Made by a program: the position numbers and the translations under genes. A DNA stretch of 5,571 nt, taken from an uncultured Flavobacteriales bacterium (GTDB lineage Bacteria > Bacteroidota > Bacteroidia > Flavobacteriales > Flavobacteriaceae). Of the stretch, positions 1 to 5,571 are shown piece after piece (the first letter of the stretch is position 1; every line of letters begins with the position of its first letter). Under the pieces are notes generated by a model. The model was given only the letters and a program-made list of their open reading frames with translations, searched no databases and was not told where the DNA came from. The stretch spans positions 1-5,571 of the forward strand of contig CAJVXR010000089.1 of assembly GCA_913009535.1 (NCBI GenBank). Reading direction: 5' to 3'.

Positions 1-213
1 GTCTAAACACAAAAATCTTAAATAAATGTTAAATAAACAACATTATTCCAATAAATTTTGCCCTCTGTACCCTCTTTTAACCATATAAATTAGTTATAAT
101 TTGGTTTTATTCTAGTTAAAATTTGTTAAAAAAAGCTTAAATAAGACGTTATATCTCTTAATTGAAGTGTTGTAATGTTGGCAAGAGGTGTTTTATATGT
201 GGTATTTATTCCT
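1..213. other. AT-rich non-coding stretch downstream of the Omp85-like gene
   Basis: No convincing gene, tRNA or repeat array is visible. The segment lies beyond the stop codon of the minus-strand outer membrane protein gene, and the next gene to the left is outside the window. A small direct repeat, CCCTCT at 61-66 and 70-75, stands out only because its surroundings are almost pure A/T. The bases AAATTTTG at 53-60 resemble a plus-strand Bacteroidota -7 box (TAnnTTTG), but the first T does not match and I see no TTG or TTTG at the proper distance upstream, so I do not call a promoter here. Confidence 0.6.
128..160 (-). terminator. Weak terminator-like hairpin after the Omp85-like gene
   Basis: Read on the minus strand, TAAGA (160-156) can pair with TCTTA (146-142) around a 9-nt loop, and a run of seven T follows at 134-128. 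The stem has only five base pairs, four of them A-T, and the T-run starts 7 nt after the stem, so the fit to an intrinsic terminator is poor. It sits about 55 nt beyond the stop codon, a sensible place for one. The call is tentative. Confidence 0.2.
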
Positions 214-1896
214 TTAAAAAGTATTCGAGAAACTTACATGAACTTTTGATAACTTTAAGTCCACTGATTCTCCCTTTTTTACTCCATTAGCATAGTTTAT
301 TTTAAAGACACCAGAATCTGTATTTATATTTAGGCCTAAACCTACACCATATATATAGTCCTTTATATTACCTAATGAATCTTCATAATATGCTGTATCT
401 AATATTGTATTAATATATATGTTGTTATCTATTGTAAATCTATATTCAGAATTTATCATAAATAGTTTATTGGCAGCTATGCTATTTTCTTCAAAACCTC
501 TTATCGAATTTATTCCTCCAAATAACAGCATTTCGTTTAGATAAAAATTATTAGATATCAATCCGTATGATTCAAAATTTAAGTAGATACTGCTGTTGTC
601 TGTTATATTGAAGTTGTTATAGGTCTTTGTTTTATATTTTATTTGTTTTTTAGTATTTGTATTATCTCTTCTTTCACCAAAAGAGAACTCCAGAGTGTTT
701 AAAAATTTTATTGGGATTAATTTATTGTTACTATTTTGTACAAGATAGCTGTATCTAATTTTTTGGAATTTTGAGTTGTAATCTTTTATGCTCTGACTAA
801 CAATTGTTAAATTACTTACAGAATTCAGGTAATTAAGGTGAAGGCTTATATTGTGTTTGTTTTTTGTTAAGTAGTTTACCCCTATGGATTGCTCGTCTTT
901 TGTATATGAGGAATCTTTTTTTGTAAGATTTAGACTTAACTCTAGGCCAATAGGTGATTGTAGTACAAAAGGAGCTATAATGGTAGTCTTAAAAAATTTA
1001 TCTTCATTGTCTGTGCTTTTGTAATCTAATGTTATCTCTTCGCCATAGTTTAAGGTATTGCTCAGTTTTAAATTTACATACCCATTTAGCTCAAGTTTAT
1101 TAGAATCTTCATTTGTTGCAAAACCTATAAATCCATCGAAGCTGTTATTGTTCGTCTTTTCAATAAATAAATATGTTATTGTAGAATCTTTTTTAAACAG
1201 TACTTCGGGATCTTTTGTTTGTCTTACAAATCCTAGGTTGTTGATTTTTTTACTTTTTTCTTTTATTTTTTCAAAATCAAAAGTTTCCTTAGTCAATAAT
1301 TTTAAGTATTGCTTTGTAAAAGACCTAGGAAACTTTTCATACCCCTTTATTTTTATCTTATCTAAAGTTCTCTTTTCTCCTAATTCAACATTTAAGTTAG
1401 CGACTATACTATTATTGTCAATTTCTTTTATATTGATTAATTTAATTTTATTAAAAGGGTATCCTTTGTCTGCTATTTTTTTTGTGGTTTTTTTTAGGAA
1501 ACTTTCTAATTCATTAATTTTAAGTGTGTAATATTCTTTGTTCTCTATTTTTTTTATTTTGTTTTCAAAAATGATGACTTTATTTACATCATATATATAT
1601 ATGTTATTAAATTTCTTATTTAGTTCTAGTGAGATATTGTAATTAAAACTATCCTTTTTTGTAGTTTTTTTAATCCTCGCCTTAAAGTAACCTTGTTTTT
1701 TTAAACTATCTAAGGACCTATCTACGATTTTCTCTAAATCTGTGAACTCAATAGCATTCTTTTTAATTTTTTTATAATTCGAGATGTCTGCTGAATTACC
1801 TACAAGCTCAATTTCTAAATTTATATTTTGAGAATAAGCATAGTAACAACTAGATAGAAAGAAAAAAAAGTATAGGATTTTATTTCGGTTACGCAT
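214..1896 (-). CDS. BamA/TamA (Omp85) family outer membrane protein, three POTRA repeats plus beta-barrel
   Basis: This is a 560-residue outer membrane beta-barrel protein of the Omp85 superfamily, whose members insert or transport proteins at the outer membrane. Residues 1-22 are a signal peptide with a basic start and a Phe-rich core, ending AYS before Gln23. Three POTRA-like repeats follow at about 24-97, 98-176 and 177-248. Each has a helix ending in a Gly-aromatic pair (G69-Y70, G145-Y146, G222-F223), and KKTTKK recurs at 76-81 and 135-140. From about 250 the sequence alternates like membrane beta-strands. IRGF at 465-468 matches the conserved loop-6 VRGF/IRGF motif of Omp85 barrels, and the last strand ends in Phe560, as expected for recognition by the BAM complex. 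Three POTRAs and this length match TamA better than BamA (five POTRAs) or FhaC (two). A lipobox-like LSSC (14-17) is an alternative signal cleavage site. The protein is rich in Lys and Asn. The client is unknown, no tamB-like gene is visible, and no promoter is recognisable upstream. The superfamily call is solid; the TamA-like subtype is inference. Confidence 0.85.
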   Translation of the reverse strand: MRNRNKILYFFFFLSSCYYAYSQNINLEIELVGNSADISNYKKIKKNAIEFTDLEKIVDRSLDSLKKQGYFKARIKKTTKKDSFNYNISLELNKKFNNIYIYDVNKVIIFENKIKKIENKEYYTLKINELESFLKKTTKKIADKGYPFNKIKLINIKEIDNNSIVANLNVELGEKRTLDKIKIKGYEKFPRSFTKQYLKLLTKETFDFEKIKEKSKKINNLGFVRQTKDPEVLFKKDSTITYLFIEKTNNNSFDGFIGFATNEDSNKLELNGYVNLKLSNTLNYGEEITLDYKSTDNEDKFFKTTIIAPFVLQSPIGLELSLNLTKKDSSYTKDEQSIGVNYLTKNKHNISLHLNYLNSVSNLTIVSQSIKDYNSKFQKIRYSYLVQNSNNKLIPIKFLNTLEFSFGERRDNTNTKKQIKYKTKTYNNFNITDNSSIYLNFESYGLISNNFYLNEMLLFGGINSIRGFEENSIAANKLFMINSEYRFTIDNNIYINTILDTAYYEDSLGNIKDYIYGVGLGLNINTDSGVFKINYANGVKKGESVDLKLSKVHVSFSNTF

Positions 1897-1990
1897 GGTT
1901 TGTACAAGATATATGTTGAAACGCTTATATCCTTATAATAGTGTGTTTTTAAGCTATTTTAAAAAAACTTTCAAAATTTAATAATTAAGA

Positions 1991-2021
1991 TTTGAATAAT
2001 TCATTTTAATTTCTACCTTTG
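1991..2021 (+). promoter_or_regulatory. Bacteroidota-type promoter of the rpsL operon
   Basis: TTTG at 1991-1994 and TACCTTTG at 2014-2021 are separated by 19 bp. This is an exact match to the Bacteroidota housekeeping sigma consensus, TTTG at -33 and TAnnTTTG at -7. The inferred transcription start is about 2026-2028, giving a leader of about 40 nt before the rpsL ATG. No other consensus promoter is visible upstream of the five ribosomal/EF-G genes, so it probably drives the whole unit. Confidence 0.85.
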
Positions 2022-2025
2022 CACG

Positions 2026-2042
2026 CTCCTTATGAATAGGGG
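2026..2042 (+). promoter_or_regulatory. Hairpin at the 5' end of the rpsL leader
   Basis: CTCCT (2026-2030) can pair with AGGGG (2038-2042), with one G-U pair, around the 7-nt loop TATGAAT. If transcription starts at about 2026-2028, as the promoter predicts, the hairpin is at or next to the 5' end of the mRNA. It could protect the transcript or help control translation. The AGGGG arm resembles a Shine-Dalgarno sequence but lies 25 nt before the rpsL ATG, too far to serve that start directly. The structure is short and its function is inferred only. Confidence 0.35.
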
Positions 2043-2067
2043 AAATTAAAAAATATTATAATATAAT

Positions 2068-2442
2068 ATGCCAACAATATCACAGTTAGTAAAAAAAGGA
2101 AGAGCCAAAACAATCAAGAAGAGTAAATCGGCTGCTTTAAATTCATGTCCTCAAAAACGTGGAGTTTGTACTCGTGTATATACTACTACACCAAAGAAAC
2201 CTAACTCGGCTATGCGTAAAGTAGCTAGAGTAAGATTAACTAATGGTAAAGAAGTAAACGCGTACATCCCAGGTGAGGGTCATAATTTACAAGAGCATTC
2301 GATAGTATTGGTTAGAGGTGGAAGGGTAAAAGATTTGCCAGGTGTTAGATATCACATTGTTCGTGGAGCTTTAGATACCGCAGGTGTCGAAGGTAGAACA
2401 CAAAGAAGATCTAAGTACGGAGCAAAACGCCCAAAGAAATAA
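2068..2442 (+). CDS. rpsL: 30S ribosomal protein S12 (uS12)
   Basis: S12 sits at the decoding centre of the small ribosomal subunit, next to helix 44 of 16S rRNA, and helps control tRNA selection accuracy. The 124-residue length equals that of the E. coli protein, and the family core is intact: [20 protein letters not shown] (27-46), [10 protein letters not shown] (69-78) and [14 protein letters not shown] (83-96). Lys43, Lys88 and Pro91, where substitutions often give streptomycin resistance, are the wild-type residues. Asp89 is the residue that is methylthiolated in some bacteria. The ATG gives the conserved N-terminus MPTISQLV, and nothing upstream in frame suits better. The ten bases before it are A/T only, with no Shine-Dalgarno sequence. 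It is the first gene of the operon, about 40 nt after the inferred transcription start and 22 nt before rpsG. Confidence 0.99.
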   Translation: MPTISQLVKKGRAKTIKKSKSAALNSCPQKRGVCTRVYTTTPKKPNSAMRKVARVRLTNGKEVNAYIPGEGHNLQEHSIVLVRGGRVKDLPGVRYHIVRGALDTAGVEGRTQRRSKYGAKRPKK

Positions 2443-2464
2443 TTAAAAGTTTTAATTAGAAGAA

Positions 2465-2941
2465 ATGAGAAAAAAACAGGCAAAAAAAAGACCATTATTA
2501 CCAGATCCTAAGTTTAACGACCAACTAGTTACTAGGTTTGTTAATATGATGATGTGGTCAGGTAAGAAGTCAACAGCATTTAAGATATTCTATGATGCTA
2601 TTGATGTAGTTGAATCTAAAAACACAGATGAAGAGAAATCTGCTTTAGAGATTTGGAAAGAAGCACTAACAAATGTTATGCCTCATGTCGAAGTTAGAAG
2701 TAGAAGAATAGGTGGAGCAACTTTTCAAATTCCTAACCCTATTAGAGCAGATAGAAAAATTTCTACTGCAATGAAGTGGTTAATTAGTTTTTCTAGAAAA
2801 AGAAACGAAAAATCTATGGCTCAAAAATTAGCTGCAGAAATTCTTGCTGCTTCGAAAGAAGAAGGAAGTGCAGTTAAAAAGAAAGTAGATACTCATAAAA
2901 TGGCTGAAGCCAATAAAGCATTTTCACACTTTAGATTCTAA
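2465..2941 (+). CDS. rpsG: 30S ribosomal protein S7 (uS7)
   Basis: S7 is a primary 16S rRNA-binding protein that nucleates assembly of the small-subunit head and lines the E site. The 158 residues cover the whole family: the basic N-terminal arm (1-12), [15 protein letters not shown] (31-45), the rRNA- and tRNA-contacting beta-hairpin [16 protein letters not shown] (75-90), and the C-terminal block [14 protein letters not shown] (145-158), close to the E. coli equivalent [13 protein letters not shown]. The chosen ATG gives [10 protein letters not shown], a normal family N-terminus. Upstream, AGAAGAA is at best a very weak ribosome-binding site. The gene lies 22 nt after rpsL and only 6 nt before fusA, so translational coupling with fusA is likely. 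In E. coli, S7 represses this operon; no matching binding site can be identified here by eye. Confidence 0.99.
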   Translation: MRKKQAKKRPLLPDPKFNDQLVTRFVNMMMWSGKKSTAFKIFYDAIDVVESKNTDEEKSALEIWKEALTNVMPHVEVRSRRIGGATFQIPNPIRADRKISTAMKWLISFSRKRNEKSMAQKLAAEILAASKEEGSAVKKKVDTHKMAEANKAFSHFRF

Positions 2942-2947
2942 TCAAAA

Positions 2948-5077
2948 ATGGCAAGAGATTTAAAATATACAAGAAATATTGGTATTGCTGCACACATTGA
3001 TGCTGGTAAGACTACTACTACAGAAAGAATTTTATATTATACAGGTGTTTCTCACAAAATTGGAGAGGTTCATGATGGAGCTGCTACAATGGATTGGATG
3101 GAGCAAGAGCAAGAAAGAGGTATCACAATTACTTCTGCTGCAACAACTTGTAATTGGGAATTCCCTACTGAAAATGGTAAGCCGACTGCTGATGCTAACG
3201 GATATCATTTTAATATTATTGATACTCCTGGTCACGTTGACTTTACAGTTGAGGTGAATAGGTCATTAAGAGTTTTAGACGGATTAGTTTTCTTATTTAG
3301 TGCTGTTGATGGTGTTGAGCCTCAATCTGAAACTAACTGGAGATTAGCAGATAATTATAAAGTTCCAAGAATTGGTTTTGTCAACAAAATGGATAGACAA
3401 GGTTCTGACTTTATGGGTGTTTGTCAACAAGTTAAAGATATGTTAGGTTCAAATGCTGTTCCTATTGTATTAAATATTGGTGACGAAGACGATTTTAAAG
3501 GAATTGTTGATTTAGTAAAAAATAGAGCCATTGTATGGCATGACGAAACTCAAGGAGCAACATTCGACGTTATTGAAATCCCTGAGGAACTAAAAGAAGA
3601 AGCAAAAAAATATAGAGCACTATTAATTGAAGAAGTAGCTGGTTATGACGAAAATCTTCTAGAAAAATTCATGGAAGATGAAGATTCTATTACAGAAGAC
3701 GAAGTACATGCAGCGCTAAGAGCAGCAGTTATGGATATGTCTATCATTCCTATGATTTGTGGTTCTGCTTTTAAAAATAAAGGTGTACAATTTTTACTTG
3801 ATGCTGTATGTAGATACTTACCTTCTCCAACAGACAAAGAAGCTATTATAGGTATAGATCCCAAAACTGATTTAGAAACTTCTAGAAAACCGGCTGTTAC
3901 TGAGCCTTTTGCTGCTTTAGCATTTAAAATTGCAACAGATCCTTTTGTAGGTCGTCTTGCATTTTTCCGTGTTTATTCTGGTAGATTAGAAGCTGGATCC
4001 TATATTTTAAATAATAGATCAGGTAAAAAAGAAAGAATATCGCGTATTTACCAAATGCACTCTAATAAACAAAATGCTATAGATTTCATTGAAGCTGGAG
4101 ATATAGGTGCAGCTGTTGGATTTAAAGATATTAAGACTGGTGATACTATGTCTAATGAAAAAAATCCTGTTGTTCTGGAGTCAATGGACTTTCCTGATCC
4201 AGTAATTGGTATTGCTGTTGAGCCTAAGACTAAAGCTGATGTAGATAAATTAGGCATGGCACTTTCAAAACTTGCTGAAGAAGATCCAACATTTACTGTT
4301 AGATCTGATGAAGCATCTGGTCAAACTATTATTTCTGGTATGGGTGAATTACACTTAGATATTATATGTGATAGATTAAGAAGAGAATTTAAGGTTGAGG
4401 TTAACCAAGGTCAGCCTCAAGTAGAGTATAAAGAAGCAATAACTAGAGCTGCAGATCACAGAGAAGTTTATAAAAAACAATCTGGTGGTAGAGGTAAGTT
4501 CGCGGATATTGTATTTACATTAGAACCTGCAGAAGAAGGAAAGCAAGGACTAGAGTTTGTATCTTCAATTAAAGGTGGTAACGTTCCTAAAGAATTTGTT
4601 CCATCTGTTGAGAAAGGATTTAAACAAGCTATGATTAACGGCCCACTAGCCGGTTATGAAGTTGATGCTATGAAAGTAACATTAAGAGATGGTTCTTATC
4701 ATGATGTCGATTCTGATCAACTTTCATTTGAGTTAGCTGCAAAGCTAGGATTTAAAAATGCTGCTAAGGCTGCTAAGGCTGTTATTATGGAGCCAATAAT
4801 GAAATTAGAAGTAATTACTCCTGAAGCAAATATGGGTGATATAGTTGGTGATTTAAACAGAAGAAGAGGTCAAGTAAGTGATATGGGAGATAGAGCTGGC
4901 GCTAAAACCGTTAAAGCTACTGTTCCACTATCTGAAATGTTCGGTTATGTTACTACATTAAGAACACTTTCATCTGGTAGAGCAACATCTACAATGGAAT
5001 TTTCACATTACGCTGAAACTCCATCAAGTATTTCAGAACAAGTTATTAAAGAAGCTAGGGGAACTAGTGAAGCATAA
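2948..5077 (+). CDS. fusA: Translation elongation factor G (EF-G)
   Basis: EF-G is a cytoplasmic GTPase that moves tRNAs and mRNA through the ribosome after each peptide bond and, with the recycling factor, helps split ribosomes. The 709 residues (E. coli has 704) are complete. GTPase motifs are P-loop AHIDAGKT (15-22), switch I RGITI (57-61), DTPGH (92-96) with the catalytic His96, NKMD (146-149) and GSAFKNKG (272-279). The G' insert is at about 165-265. Domain II lies at about 300-410, III at 412-487, IV at 490-612 and V at 613-700. SGGRGKFAD (512-520) and the domain IV tip His585 in GSYHDVDS, matching the E. coli His583 position, are conserved. Phe99, a site of fusidic acid resistance changes in other species, is wild type. 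The ATG is 6 nt after rpsG. The next gene is rpsJ, 10 nt downstream, not tuf. Position in the str operon and intact motifs indicate the main translocase rather than a divergent paralogue. Confidence 0.99.
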   Translation: MARDLKYTRNIGIAAHIDAGKTTTTERILYYTGVSHKIGEVHDGAATMDWMEQEQERGITITSAATTCNWEFPTENGKPTADANGYHFNIIDTPGHVDFTVEVNRSLRVLDGLVFLFSAVDGVEPQSETNWRLADNYKVPRIGFVNKMDRQGSDFMGVCQQVKDMLGSNAVPIVLNIGDEDDFKGIVDLVKNRAIVWHDETQGATFDVIEIPEELKEEAKKYRALLIEEVAGYDENLLEKFMEDEDSITEDEVHAALRAAVMDMSIIPMICGSAFKNKGVQFLLDAVCRYLPSPTDKEAIIGIDPKTDLETSRKPAVTEPFAALAFKIATDPFVGRLAFFRVYSGRLEAGSYILNNRSGKKERISRIYQMHSNKQNAIDFIEAGDIGAAVGFKDIKTGDTMSNEKNPVVLESMDFPDPVIGIAVEPKTKADVDKLGMALSKLAEEDPTFTVRSDEASGQTIISGMGELHLDIICDRLRREFKVEVNQGQPQVEYKEAITRAADHREVYKKQSGGRGKFADIVFTLEPAEEGKQGLEFVSSIKGGNVPKEFVPSVEKGFKQAMINGPLAGYEVDAMKVTLRDGSYHDVDSDQLSFELAAKLGFKNAAKAAKAVIMEPIMKLEVITPEANMGDIVGDLNRRRGQVSDMGDRAGAKTVKATVPLSEMFGYVTTLRTLSSGRATSTMEFSHYAETPSSISEQVIKEARGTSEA

Positions 5078-5087
5078 TATATAAACT

Positions 5088-5393
5088 ATGAGTCAAAAAA
5101 TAAGAATTAAATTAAAATCATACGATCACAATTTAGTAGATAATTCTGCTGAAAAGATTGTCAAGACAGTAAAAAGTACTGGTGCAGTTGTTACAGGACC
5201 AATTCCTTTACCTACGCACAAAAAGTTATTTACTGTATTGCGTTCTCCGCACGTTAACAAAAAAGCTAGAGAACAATTTCAGTTAAGTTCTTATAAAAGA
5301 TTACTTGATATTTATAGTTCATCATCAAAAACAATTGATGCATTAATGAAACTAGAATTACCAAGTGGTGTTGAAGTTGAGATCAAAGTGTAA
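5088..5393 (+). CDS. rpsJ: 30S ribosomal protein S10 (uS10, NusE)
   Basis: S10 is a small-subunit head protein and, as NusE, pairs with NusB and contacts NusG in transcription antitermination and transcription-translation coupling. The 101-residue protein aligns along its length with E. coli S10 (103 residues). Conserved blocks are [11 protein letters not shown] (4-14), [20 protein letters not shown] (31-50), the ribosome-binding loop [12 protein letters not shown] (52-63) and [21 protein letters not shown] (81-101). The ATG follows the fusA stop by 10 nt and has no Shine-Dalgarno sequence, so it probably depends on coupling or on A/T-rich initiation. It would normally be the first gene of the S10 operon but here continues the str operon. 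It is then separated from rplC by an unusually long 139-nt spacer. Confidence 0.99.
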   Translation: MSQKIRIKLKSYDHNLVDNSAEKIVKTVKSTGAVVTGPIPLPTHKKLFTVLRSPHVNKKAREQFQLSSYKRLLDIYSSSSKTIDALMKLELPSGVEVEIKV

Positions 5394-5402
5394 TTAACAT
5401 TA

Positions 5403-5420
5403 ATCGAGATTTATCTCGAT
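5403..5420 (+). promoter_or_regulatory. Hairpin just downstream of the rpsJ stop
   Basis: ATCGAGA (5403-5409) pairs perfectly with TCTCGAT (5414-5420) around the loop TTTA, starting 9 nt after the rpsJ stop codon. There is no T-run after it, so it does not look like an intrinsic terminator. It may stabilise the 3' end of a processed rpsJ message or be part of a larger RNA fold in the spacer. Confidence 0.45.
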
Positions 5421-5468
5421 AACATGTCTGGAGCGTTTCGCGAAAGAAAAACGGAAAAAAATATATTC

Positions 5469-5500
5469 AAGGGTTGAATTTATTTTGGCCCTTAATTTTT
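5469..5500 (+). terminator. Terminator- or attenuator-like hairpin upstream of rplC
   Basis: Bases 5469-5478 can pair with 5484-5493 over ten positions (AAGGG with CCCTT, then three G-U pairs and two A-T pairs), closing a 5-nt loop. AATTTTT follows at 5494-5500, and an A-rich stretch precedes the stem. This resembles an intrinsic terminator, though the T-run is short and begins two bases after the stem. It lies between two co-directional ribosomal genes, so full termination is unlikely to be its only role; partial termination or attenuation is more plausible. A competing small hairpin, TTCAA (5466-5470) with TTGAA (5474-5478), would exclude it. Confidence 0.4.
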
Positions 5501-5532
5501 AATAGTAAATATAAATAATAAATAAATAAAAT

Positions 5533-5571
5533 ATGTCTGGGTTAATTGGAAAAAAAATAGGAATGACCAGT
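5533..5571 (+). CDS. rplC: 50S ribosomal protein L3 (uL3), 5' fragment
   Basis: Only the first 13 codons are present before the window ends, giving MSGLIGKKIGMTS. This is the recognisable L3 N-terminus (the GLIGKKIGMT block), and position after rpsJ is where rplC belongs in the S10 operon. L3 is an early-assembling 23S rRNA-binding protein near the peptidyl transferase centre. The ATG is preceded by an A/T-only stretch without a Shine-Dalgarno sequence. The truncation is an artefact of the window edge, not a broken gene. Confidence 0.94.
   Translation, partial: MSGLIGKKIGMTS

Larger units (their letters stand above)
1897..2067. other. Divergent intergenic region between the Omp85-like gene and rpsL
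   Basis: This 171-nt AT-rich region separates two divergently oriented genes. Its right half holds the rpsL promoter and leader. Long A and T tracts at about 1951-1983, just upstream of the -33 box, could act as an UP-like element for the ribosomal promoter; this is inference. For the minus-strand gene I find no good pair of -33 and -7 boxes. TAAATTTTG (1980-1972, minus strand) is close to TAnnTTTG with one extra base but lacks an upstream TTG at the right spacing. Confidence 0.6.
5394..5532 (+). other. Structured rpsJ-rplC intergenic spacer
   Basis: This 139-nt spacer breaks an otherwise tightly packed operon. In order it holds a 7-bp hairpin (5403-5420); a GC-richer island (5424-5455) with the palindrome TTTCGCGAAA (5436-5445); a stable hairpin followed by a short T-run (5469-5500); and an A/T-only run before the rplC ATG. 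A 17-codon ORF (5424-5477) starts with ATGTCTGG, the same eight bases that begin rplC. No good promoter is present. The nearest thing is TTTG (5484-5487) with TAAATATA 18 bp further on, which matches the -7 consensus poorly. The spacer is long enough to be an RNA leader controlling rplC and the genes after it, but that is inference. Confidence 0.5.

Noticed and set aside
175..249. 24-codon plus-strand ORF starting at 175 and running into the 3' end of the Omp85-like gene
   Set aside because: It is short, has no promoter or ribosome-binding site, overlaps a real gene in antisense, and has no recognisable features.
1058..1531. 157-codon open frame on the plus strand inside the Omp85-like gene
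   Set aside because: It is antisense to a gene with clear family motifs. Its Phe/Leu/Ser-rich translation is what Lys/Asn-rich minus-strand codons give when read backwards, and it has no promoter or family resemblance.
1905..1913. TATATCTTG on the minus strand as a -7 box for the Omp85-like gene
   Set aside because: It would place the transcription start only a few bases from the ATG, and no TTG or TTTG is found at the proper distance upstream.
2038..2042. AGGGG as a Shine-Dalgarno sequence for rpsL
   Set aside because: It ends 25 nt before the ATG, much too far for normal spacing; it is better explained as the 3' arm of the leader hairpin.
2979..3257. Open frames overlapping fusA (plus strand 2979-3257; minus strand 3032-3235, 3643-3864 and 4048-4257)
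   Set aside because: They lie wholly inside the conserved EF-G coding sequence and have no recognisable protein features; they are by-products of its codon usage.
4760..4777. Tandem 9-bp repeat GCTGCTAAG in fusA, encoding AAKAAK
   Set aside because: The EF-G region from the domain IV helix to EPIMKLEV has the same length as in E. coli, so this is not an insertion; it is a chance repeat of common codons.
1..5571. Mobile element, CRISPR array, tRNA/rRNA or defence system
   Set aside because: I saw no terminal inverted repeats, transposase motifs, regularly spaced repeats, tRNA-like folds or toxin-antitoxin pairs. Apart from the spacer features described, the window is a conserved housekeeping locus.

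Overview
The window is a piece of a very AT-rich chromosome, most likely from the Bacteroidota and probably Flavobacteriia. Three things point there. The ribosomal gene order rpsL-rpsG-fusA-rpsJ-rplC has no tuf. The promoter in front of rpsL has the Bacteroidota-type form (TTTG, 19 bp, TAnnTTTG). None of the five ribosomal/EF-G starts has a convincing Shine-Dalgarno sequence; the stretches before the ATGs are A/T-rich instead. I cannot name a genus from the sequence.

Layout. Positions 1-213 are AT-rich and non-coding, with only a weak terminator-like element. Positions 214-1896 (minus strand) encode a 560-residue Omp85-superfamily outer membrane protein with a signal peptide, three POTRA-like repeats and a C-terminal beta-barrel carrying the IRGF motif, an architecture like TamA. 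Positions 1897-2067 are a divergent intergenic region that holds the promoter and short leader of the ribosomal operon. From 2068 to the right edge the plus strand carries rpsL (S12), rpsG (S7), fusA (EF-G), rpsJ (S10) and the first 13 codons of rplC (L3). Gaps are 22, 6 and 10 nt between the first four genes, then 139 nt before rplC.

The ribosomal genes appear to form one transcription unit joining the classical str and S10 operons. S12 and S7 build the small-subunit decoding centre and head, EF-G drives translocation, S10 is a head protein and an antitermination factor, and L3 opens the large-subunit part of the operon. All four complete genes look intact and conventional.

The least ordinary part is the 139-nt rpsJ-rplC spacer. 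It contains a 7-bp hairpin, a small GC-richer island with a 17-codon ORF that begins with the same eight bases as rplC, and a 10-bp hairpin followed by AATTTTT. That hairpin looks like a terminator or attenuator, and the short ORF stops inside its 5' arm. This is a plausible but unproven regulatory junction. I see no mobile element, CRISPR array, tRNA, rRNA or defence system.
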